Assembly: GCA_964510955.1 (NCBI GenBank)
Contig: CAZEDW010000043.1
Span: 1-31,526, forward strand
DNA: 31,526 nucleotides
Direction of reading: 5' to 3'
Source: JAFLCM01 sp964510955
GTDB lineage: Bacteria; Planctomycetota; Phycisphaerae; Phycisphaerales; UBA1924
Under the pieces are notes generated by a model. That model saw nothing but the letters and a program-made list of their open reading frames with translations, did not search any database and had not been told where the DNA came from. Each line of letters starts with the position of its first letter. Positions within the stretch are counted from its first letter, which is position 1. A program made the position numbers and the translations under genes. Below, piece after piece: positions 18,758 to 25,178 of the stretch.

Positions 18758-20884
18758 TTACGGGCAGGGCACGCCGAACACCGAGAGGAACTGCGTCAGG
18801 TCCGGGGTGTTGACGAACCCGTTGCCGTCCATATCGCCGGCCGAGCCTGGGGCCACGAACTGCCCGAAAACCGCCAGCATCAGCACCAGATCGCCGGTGT
18901 TGCGGACGCCGTCGTGGTTGAAGTCGCCGGGGCACGGCGGGACGGGGGTCTCATAGGCCCCGCGGTCCACGATGGGAGACCCGCCGGTGCCGGTGTCCGC
19001 GATCGAGCCGATGTCCACGCGCCGGGCGTTGCCGTCCAGGTCCGTGCCGATCTGCTCGGCCACGTTGCTGTCCTGATCCGCGTCGGTGATGTCGTTGGAG
19101 ATTTGGGCGTTGTCCCCCGCGTCGATGGCGGGGCTGGTGACCTGCAGGCGGCAGTTGTCGTCGCTGGTGCCCAGCACGTTATCAGCGCCGTCGGCGTCAA
19201 CAAACTTCGGATCCGCTCCCGCCGAGCCGGCCAGCCCCTGGAGCGTGCAGAACGACGAGGTGTAGGTCGAGCCGGCGTTGAGGTCGTTGTACACGTTCTC
19301 GTTGGTGGGGTTGTTCACGATCGGGTCGGTGTTGCCCCAGAAGATGCAGTTGCGGGCAGTCAGATCGGCCCCGTTCCGCACCGCGACGCCGCCGCCGGTG
19401 CCGTTGCAGTTGTTGCCCGAGACGGTGCAGTTCCGCATGATCAGGTCGGCCAGCTCGTTGTCGCCATAGACCGCGCCGCCGTACGACAGGCTGGAGTTGC
19501 ACGAGTTGCCCGAGAACAGGCAGTTCACCAGCTCGCCCGGCCCGTTGCCGAAGAAGGCGCCGCCGCCGTTGCCGACCGCGTCGTTGCCGATGAACTCGCA
19601 GTTCACCAGCCGCTGGTTCAGGCCGCTCTGAGAGGCGAAGCCGCCGCCCTCGCCGTTATAGCAGTTGTTCTGGTAGAACAGGCAATCGGTGAACGTGGGG
19701 ATCCCGCCGGACACATACACGCCGCCGCCGTACATCGACGCCTGGTTGGAGATGAACTTGCAGCGACGGAACTGCGGCGAGCCGTTGAGGATGCGGACGC
19801 CGCCGCCCACGTTCTGGTTGTTCGCCGACAGGCCGTTCGCGTATCCGCGCACGATGCTGAAGCCGTCCACCAGCGTCGAGGTGCTGGTGGCGTCGGCGAC
19901 GACGACGTTGTACGAGTTGTCGGTCTGCGCCGAGCCGTTGATCGAGCCGCTCATCGCCGTGATGCGCAGCGCCGGGTCGCCGCGCTCCGCGAGCGTGGTC
20001 TCGGTGCCCGCGAAGCCGCCGTAGATCTTCAGCCCGCTGGGGATCACGAACGCCGCGTCCCGGTCCGTGCTGCTCTGGTACTTGGGCGGGTAGTAGAAGC
20101 CCTGGGCAACCCAGATCTCGCAGTTCGACCCGCCCACCATCGACGCGAAGTTCAGCGCGTCGGTGAGGTACTGGTACGGCTCGGTCCACGAATCGCCGCT
20201 GTAGAACGAGGTCGTCGCGCTGTCGTCCACGTACTTACGAACGGGGAACGCGCCCGTCAGCTTGACGAGCTGGAACCCGTTCAGCACGCCGGCGAACCCG
20301 CTGTTGGAGCGGATCTTCACCGTGATGCTGCCGCCCGCCGACACGGTCTTGGAATGGATGATGTGCGAAATGCCAAACTCGCTGAACGAAATGGCGCTGA
20401 GGAAACCGCCGCACTGGACAATGTCAGGCCCGCCCGCGCCGACGACCTCAACGTCGGTCAGATGCCCGACACCGTTGCCGGTGTTGTGGGCGTAGGTGTA
20501 AAGCAGATAGTCGCCGGCCTGCAGGTTGTTGAAGCTGTAGACCAGGTCGCCGCCGCCCGAGGGGATCTGCTGCCAGTCGTTGTAGAGCAGGGCGAAGTCG
20601 CCGATCATGAGGCTGCCGCCGCTGAAGCTCCCGTTCGTGGCACGGGTGAACGTGGCGGCCGAGTTCGTCCCGTTGAGGTTCTTCAGCGTGCTCGTCGTCA
20701 CGCTCGCGGGGCTGATCGAGTTCCACGTGCCCGCCTGGTTGGCCTCGGCGCCGTACGACGACGGCGGCACGCCCGTGCCGGGGTTGCCGGCGAGCGAGTC
20801 GATATCCACGTTGAACGATTGGGCGTTGACACTCGCGGCAAACGCGACAGCGCACGCCGCGGACAGACTGATCCTGCGGTCCAT
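18758..20884 (-). CDS. Secreted beta-helix protein with N-terminal module and dockerin (A3)
   Basis: This 708-residue exported protein shares its full architecture with A2. It has a signal peptide to about residue 22 (ASVNAQ), then an N-terminal beta-rich module beginning SFNVDIDSLAGNPG with LVYSFNNLQAGDYLLYTY. Next comes the YVDDSAT...DSWTEPYQYLTDAL opening, then IYGGFAGTETTLAERGD and a beta-helix with GGGV(Y/R) turns. The dockerin (651-708) has loops DFNHDGVRNTGDL and DMDGNGFVNTPDL. The ATG follows AAGGAG. It is the most upstream gene of the array and faces plsC across 338 bp. It probably sits on the cell surface or is released; the ligand is unknown. Confidence 0.9.
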   Translation of the reverse strand: MDRRISLSAACAVAFAASVNAQSFNVDIDSLAGNPGTGVPPSSYGAEANQAGTWNSISPASVTTSTLKNLNGTNSAATFTRATNGSFSGGSLMIGDFALLYNDWQQIPSGGGDLVYSFNNLQAGDYLLYTYAHNTGNGVGHLTDVEVVGAGGPDIVQCGGFLSAISFSEFGISHIIHSKTVSAGGSITVKIRSNSGFAGVLNGFQLVKLTGAFPVRKYVDDSATTSFYSGDSWTEPYQYLTDALNFASMVGGSNCEIWVAQGFYYPPKYQSSTDRDAAFVIPSGLKIYGGFAGTETTLAERGDPALRITAMSGSINGSAQTDNSYNVVVADATSTSTLVDGFSIVRGYANGLSANNQNVGGGVRILNGSPQFRRCKFISNQASMYGGGVYVSGGIPTFTDCLFYQNNCYNGEGGGFASQSGLNQRLVNCEFIGNDAVGNGGGAFFGNGPGELVNCLFSGNSCNSSLSYGGAVYGDNELADLIMRNCTVSGNNCNGTGGGVAVRNGADLTARNCIFWGNTDPIVNNPTNENVYNDLNAGSTYTSSFCTLQGLAGSAGADPKFVDADGADNVLGTSDDNCRLQVTSPAIDAGDNAQISNDITDADQDSNVAEQIGTDLDGNARRVDIGSIADTGTGGSPIVDRGAYETPVPPCPGDFNHDGVRNTGDLVLMLAVFGQFVAPGSAGDMDGNGFVNTPDLTQFLSVFGVPCP

Positions 20885-20934
20885 TGAAATCTCCTTCTGG
20901 GTGTCTGGAGGGCGACACCGTCGCCTCCGCTCAC

Positions 20935-20944
20935 CATGCGACAG
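20935..20944 (-). promoter_or_regulatory. Shared upstream motif, A3 copy (CTGTCGCATG)
   Basis: Identical to the A2 copy; 51 nt from the A3 start codon. Confidence 0.4.
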
Positions 20945-21208
20945 ACGCCGGCGCCCCGGCTAACTCAAGGTCTGAAAACGCTCTCATCCATCCCGCGCGC
21001 CGGAGGCAGCAGCCCAGCCGCACTCGCGCGCACGCAGCAGCCGCAGGACCTCGCCAGCCTGCAGAGCCTCCTCATGTATCACCACCCCGGCCACCCGGAA
21101 CCCCGGCTTGAATCCGTGATGGCCCATGTCGCCACCGTCAGGCGTTGATCCCGCGATGGCCCCAGAAGGGCCATCGCCCCGCCGCACGCCGCCCCGCAAC
21201 CGTGCCGA

Positions 21209-21214
21209 TAGCAT
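21209..21214 (+). promoter_or_regulatory. -10 box for plsC (TAGCAT)
   Basis: TAGCAT ends 8 nt before the plsC ATG, with only C/G bases and no ribosome site between. It implies a leaderless or nearly leaderless message. Confidence 0.45.
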
Positions 21215-21222
21215 CCCGCCCG

Positions 21223-22014
21223 ATGTCGAACCTGTCCCTTGTGCTCGCCTCGCTCTGGCTTATCTGGGTCGCGCTGGTGCGCTGGGCCCATGCCGCCCGC
21301 CTCCGCCCGCGCGACACCCTCACCGGCGCGATCCGCCGGCTGTTCCAGCTCTATGCGACGGCCGTGCACCACCTGGCCAAGGAGGGCACGCACAACATCC
21401 CCGCCCGCCCGCGCTGGGCCGAGCCGGGCCAGGCCGCGTCCCAAGGCTTGGTGATCGTCGCCAACCACACCTCCTTCATGGACCCGCTCCTCATCCAGGC
21501 GGCCCTTCCCTTCGAGGTCCGCTGGATCATGGGCGCCGACATGGCGGGCCCGGCCTTGAAGAAGTTCTGGGACTACGCCCGCATCATCATGGTCGATCGG
21601 CGCACCAGCGAATCCGCACCGCTCCGCGAGGCCATCAAACACCTCAAGTCCGGCGGTGTCATCGGCGTCTTCCCCGAGGGCTTTCTCGAACGTCCGCCCC
21701 GTCACCTCCTCCCTTTCCAGGACGGCGTCGGCCTCATCATCTCGCGTGCCGGCTCAATGGTCCTCCCCGTCGTCATCGACGGCACCCCCCAGACCGAGCC
21801 CCGGCACCGCGCCATGCTCACCCCCAGCCGCTCGCGGATCACGTTCCTCCCGCTCATCGACTACGCACACCGCAAGCTTTCCCCCGCCGAGATCGCCGCC
21901 GATCTGCGCCGGGTCTTCGCCGACGCCACCGGCTGGGCCAGCAGCAACCGCGTCCCCAAATGGGAGAACGGGCGGTGGATCGAGCTTGACATGCACGGTA
22001 ACCACGTGGAATGA
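21223..22014 (+). CDS. plsC: 1-acyl-sn-glycerol-3-phosphate acyltransferase
   Basis: This 263-residue membrane-associated acyltransferase adds the second fatty acid to lysophosphatidate to give phosphatidate. The catalytic NHTSFMD motif (His82, Asp87; HX4D) and FPEG (150-153), part of the substrate site, are both present. An N-terminal hydrophobic segment (LSLVLASLWLIWVALV) anchors it. The frame is open upstream to 21145, but the ATG at 21223 begins the anchor helix and has the TAGCAT box 8 nt before it. It converges with hpf. Confidence 0.93.
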   Translation: MSNLSLVLASLWLIWVALVRWAHAARLRPRDTLTGAIRRLFQLYATAVHHLAKEGTHNIPARPRWAEPGQAASQGLVIVANHTSFMDPLLIQAALPFEVRWIMGADMAGPALKKFWDYARIIMVDRRTSESAPLREAIKHLKSGGVIGVFPEGFLERPPRHLLPFQDGVGLIISRAGSMVLPVVIDGTPQTEPRHRAMLTPSRSRITFLPLIDYAHRKLSPAEIAADLRRVFADATGWASSNRVPKWENGRWIELDMHGNHVE

Positions 22015-22099
22015 CGACGCCCGCCACCGTGCCCGGCAAGCCGGCGACCCGTGCAATACCCGCGACCGGCGTACCCGGACCGCGCAGCCGGTGCGACGG

Positions 22100-22417
22100 T
22101 TACCGCGGGCCGTTGGCCTTGCCCAGCTCGAGCTGCTTCGCGAGCGATCGCTTCAGCGTCGCCGAAGCCGCGTCGATCGCCGAGTAGAAACCCGATGCCA
22201 CCTCCTCGACGCGCAGCGGGCTCAGCCCCGGCGCTCTGGCCACGATGGAGCACAGCTTGTCCACGCCGCCCTTCGGCCCGTTGAGGTCGCTCAGCCGCAC
22301 CTCGATCGTGGGTGACTGGTCCTTCAGTCTTCCGGCGGCGGCCCCGACCTTGGTCAGAACGTAACGGTGCTGTGCGTCGCTGGTCTTGATCGGTCCGTCG
22401 AAGAGCCTGATGTCCAT
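22100..22417 (-). CDS. hpf: Ribosome hibernation/associated factor (HPF/RaiA family)
   Basis: This 105-residue protein of the S30AE family binds the 30S decoding site and stabilises inactive ribosomes in stationary phase. The fold order is visible: strand DIRLFDGPIK, helix DAQHRYVLTKVGAAAGRLK, strands TIEVRLSDLNG and DKLCSIVAR, then a long helix YSAIDAASATLKRSLAKQL. It is a short form without the C-terminal dimerisation domain of long HPF. The ATG at 22417 has an AAGGGAG site; an upstream ATG at 22444 is less likely. It lies 164 bp after fbp. Confidence 0.82.
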   Translation of the reverse strand: MDIRLFDGPIKTSDAQHRYVLTKVGAAAGRLKDQSPTIEVRLSDLNGPKGGVDKLCSIVARAPGLSPLRVEEVASGFYSAIDAASATLKRSLAKQLELGKANGPR

Positions 22418-22581
22418 GGGCGAACTCCCTTGATGGTCCTCCACCAGTTGTTCGCCGCGACCAGCGCCGTGTTCGCCCGAATCGACCCGTGCCCCCCCTC
22501 GGACAACAACCCGGCTCCGCGCCGCCCACGGTTCCCCGCCGAAGCCCGCGGGGACATCTGAGGCTCCGCGGGCCGTCCGCC

Positions 22582-24543
22582 TCAGCGCGGATCGCCCTCG
22601 ATCACGTCGCCCTCCTCATACGCTCGCACCAGTTTCTCAAGGTCGCCGATGTGGCGCCGGATCCGCTCGCCCTGCTCCAGGTCGCCGATCGTCCGCGCCC
22701 GGGGATAGGCCTTGATCGTGGAGATCGACGGCACGATGTCCGCGCCCTTGCTGATGACGTCGTCAACCGACTCGAACCGCGAATGCTCCGCCAGCACCAC
22801 CCGCTCGGGCGCCAGGATGAGCGTGTAGCCCCGGTCGCCGTACGCCTCGCTGAACGCCCCGTCGATCGTCACCGCGTTGCCCCCGTTCTTCACCGGTGTC
22901 TCGCCCTTCTCCACCTTGACCGGGACGTGCCCGTTGACGACCAGCACGTCGTCGCCGCAGCCGAACAGCCGGCCGATCTTCCGCGTGAAGCCCGCGTCGT
23001 GGATCAGCTCGAAGTACGGGTTCTTGTGCTCCTCGCGCGCGTGTTTGTCGCCCACGAAGTACGTCTCAAACGTCGCCAGCTTGTCCTTGCCGAAGAGCGG
23101 CGACCGTGGCCCGCCCCACATGTACCACAGCCAGTCCGCGTCCCCGTCGCGCCTCTCGGCGCCCTTGCGGAAGGCCCGGCGCACCACGCTCTCCAGCGCC
23201 TCCATCAGCTCGCGCCCCGCGTACTCCACGCCGCCCACCTTCAGCGCCTGCGGCGTGCCGTCCTTCTCAACCGGGACGCACGCGTGGAAGATCAGCACGT
23301 CGTCGCGCCGCGTCCACATCCCGCCCCGCTTGACGATCCAGCTCATGTGCTCCCACAGCTTCTGGCTCGCGGTGAAGCTGGTGCGGATGCGGTCCATGCA
23401 CTCGCGCTCCTGCGCCGAGTACTCGTACGGGTTCTTTGGATCAACGGTCGGCAGCCGTGTGTCCAGCATGGGATGGGCCGTGCCGTCGATCGTCACCGTG
23501 CCCCGCGACGGGTCGATCCGATGCAGCAGCCTCCGGTGATCGAGGCCCCACTCCGGGTGCCGCTCGATGATCCGCCCCTCGGCCTTGAACTGCATGACCG
23601 CGATGGCTTTCTGCATCCGCGCCACCACCAGCGCGTCGCGCCAACCGTCGCCCTTGGGCTTGAACTGCTCGCACGGGTCGTCCGCGTAGCAGTCCCTGAC
23701 GAGCTTCTCCAGCGGCGTCGTCATGATGCCGTAGCCCTCCTCGAGCTGCGCCGCCCGCCGGTACCGCGCGCTGAAGCGCAGCACCGTCAGGATCGAGGCG
23801 TCCTCGCCCAGGCACGCGCCCATCCACGCCGCGTCGTGGTTGCCCCACAAGAGCGACACCTTCGGCTGCAGCTTGAGGTAGTCGATCACCTTGTCGATAC
23901 GCGGGCCCCGGTCGCCCAGGTCGCCGGCCACGATGATCTCGGCGACCGACAGGTGCCGGATCAGCCGCGACGCCGCCCGCACCGCCAGCCAGTCGCGCCC
24001 GTGCGCCGCCAGCGCGTCCACGATCGCCTGGAGGTAGTCGCGCCCCCGCCCGCTCCCTCCCCCGGACCGCGGCTCGCCCCACAGCTCGAGAAACAGCTCG
24101 CGGAACTCCGCCGGCATCAGGTCGCGCACCTCCGCGCGCCGATACCCCCGCGCCAGCGCCCGCACGATCTCAAACTGCATCTCCAGCGTCTTGAGCACCC
24201 ACGCCCGCCGCTGCCCGCCCGCCTCCAGCGCCGCGTGCCGCGCCGCGATGTACTCGCGCGGGTAGTACAGCGCCGCCAGGAACTCCTGCAGCTCACCAGC
24301 ACCCAGCCGGTCGCGGAACAACTCGTCCACCAGCGGCCTCAGCGAGCCCGACGCGTTGTTGATCACGTGCCGAAGCTTCGCGTGCTCGCCGTGAACATCG
24401 CTGATGACGTGCACCGTCCCCATCGGCAGCCCAAGCACCGCCCGCAGGCCCGCCATCTCACTCACCGCCGCGTCCGCCGTCGGGTACTGGCGGGCCATCG
24501 AGCGCAGCAGCGACATCTCACTCTCGGTGAACGTAGTGGTCAT
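22582..24543 (-). CDS. fbp: Fructose-1,6-bisphosphatase, class III
   Basis: This cytoplasmic gluconeogenic enzyme hydrolyses fructose-1,6-bisphosphate to fructose-6-phosphate. The 653-residue length fits class III, the type first known in Firmicutes. Metallophosphoesterase motifs are clear: SDVHGEH (48-54), GDLGDRGPRIDKV, LLWGNHDAAWMG and NGHVPVKVEKGETP. The N-terminal SLLRSMARQYPTADAA is also typical of the class. The start has GGAG about 9 nt upstream and lies 37 bp after the GNAT gene, so these may be co-transcribed. Large antisense open frames over this gene are GC-driven. Confidence 0.95.
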   Translation of the reverse strand: MTTTFTESEMSLLRSMARQYPTADAAVSEMAGLRAVLGLPMGTVHVISDVHGEHAKLRHVINNASGSLRPLVDELFRDRLGAGELQEFLAALYYPREYIAARHAALEAGGQRRAWVLKTLEMQFEIVRALARGYRRAEVRDLMPAEFRELFLELWGEPRSGGGSGRGRDYLQAIVDALAAHGRDWLAVRAASRLIRHLSVAEIIVAGDLGDRGPRIDKVIDYLKLQPKVSLLWGNHDAAWMGACLGEDASILTVLRFSARYRRAAQLEEGYGIMTTPLEKLVRDCYADDPCEQFKPKGDGWRDALVVARMQKAIAVMQFKAEGRIIERHPEWGLDHRRLLHRIDPSRGTVTIDGTAHPMLDTRLPTVDPKNPYEYSAQERECMDRIRTSFTASQKLWEHMSWIVKRGGMWTRRDDVLIFHACVPVEKDGTPQALKVGGVEYAGRELMEALESVVRRAFRKGAERRDGDADWLWYMWGGPRSPLFGKDKLATFETYFVGDKHAREEHKNPYFELIHDAGFTRKIGRLFGCGDDVLVVNGHVPVKVEKGETPVKNGGNAVTIDGAFSEAYGDRGYTLILAPERVVLAEHSRFESVDDVISKGADIVPSISTIKAYPRARTIGDLEQGERIRRHIGDLEKLVRAYEEGDVIEGDPR

Positions 24544-24580
24544 TCCAGGCTCCGCGGCAAAGGGACGATCGGGTCGCCGC

Positions 24581-25108
24581 TCAGCCTACCACCGCGCCGG
24601 GCTCGCGCGGCGGACCATCCCCCGTCAGCATCGCCTGCCAGAACCCCACGTCGTGCCACGCACCGAACTTCCACCCCGCGTGCCGGACATGCCCCACCTT
24701 CACAAAGCCGACCCTTTCGTGCAGCCGCACCGACGCCTCGTTCGGCAGCGTGATCCCCCCGATCACCGAGTGAAACCCGCGCCCACGCAGCTCGTCCAGC
24801 AGCGCCCGGTACAGCGCCGTCCCCACGCCCCGCCCCTGCGTCCAGGTCTCCACGTAAATCCCCGCCTCCGGCGTCCACTGATACGCCGCCCGGTCCCTCC
24901 AGACCCCCGCCTTGGCGTACCCCCCGAACCGCCCATCCAACTCCACCACCAGAAACGGATAGCGCCCCGCGTACTTCTCCCACCCGGCCCGCAACTCCCC
25001 CGGTGTCACCGGCTCGGTGCCGAAGTGAATCGCCGTGGTCTCGATGTAGTGGTTCGTGAGCCGGGCGACCGCTTCAAAGTCCCCGGCCCCGACGGGTCGA
25101 ATGCGCAT
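24581..25108 (-). CDS. GNAT family N-acetyltransferase
   Basis: This 175-residue acetyltransferase resembles the phosphinothricin/L-amino-acid acetyltransferase branch: MRIRPVGAGDFEAVARLTNHYIETTAIHF-type start, the RYPFLVVELDG strand, the acetyl-CoA loop GRGVGTALYRALL, then NEASVRLHERVGF and a closing HDVGFWQ. It would acetylate the amino group of a small molecule; the substrate cannot be told. The ATG at 25108 has GGAG nearby; the longer frame to 25336 overlaps the dockerin gene upstream and is Trp/Cys-rich. It lies 70 bp after the PQQ-dockerin gene and 37 bp before fbp. Confidence 0.9.
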   Translation of the reverse strand: MRIRPVGAGDFEAVARLTNHYIETTAIHFGTEPVTPGELRAGWEKYAGRYPFLVVELDGRFGGYAKAGVWRDRAAYQWTPEAGIYVETWTQGRGVGTALYRALLDELRGRGFHSVIGGITLPNEASVRLHERVGFVKVGHVRHAGWKFGAWHDVGFWQAMLTGDGPPREPGAVVG

Positions 25109-25178
25109 GGCGTGCTCCACCGCGCGGGCCACGGACGTGGCGGCGCGGGACAAGCGTACGCACGAGTTCACCCGCGCG

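Larger units (their letters stand above)
20885..21222. other. Divergent intergenic region, A3 / plsC
   Basis: This 338-bp gap has no supported gene. It holds the A3 ribosome site and the shared CTGTCGCATG motif (20935-20944, minus). It also holds a perfect 10-bp hairpin with a 5-nt loop (21153-21177, GCGATGGCCC / GGGCCATCGC) and the candidate plsC -10 box. The hairpin has no T-tract; it lies upstream of the predicted plsC start of transcription, so it could be a regulator site rather than an mRNA structure. Confidence 0.5.

Noticed and set aside
12768..20884. Similar DNA blocks at the 3' ends of the array genes, as a possible CRISPR or integron repeat
   Set aside because: They are the coding regions of homologous dockerins spaced about 2 kb apart; there are no short regular spacers, cas or integrase genes.
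18734..20887. 717-codon open frame antisense to A3
   Set aside because: The minus-strand frame has a signal peptide, beta-helix repeats and a dockerin; the antisense translation is Ala/Val/Arg/Gly-rich low complexity.
22489..24753. 754-codon open frame antisense to fbp
   Set aside because: The opposite strand encodes a complete, well-conserved class III FBPase; the antisense product is Arg/Pro/His-rich with no family features. High GC leaves antisense frames open.
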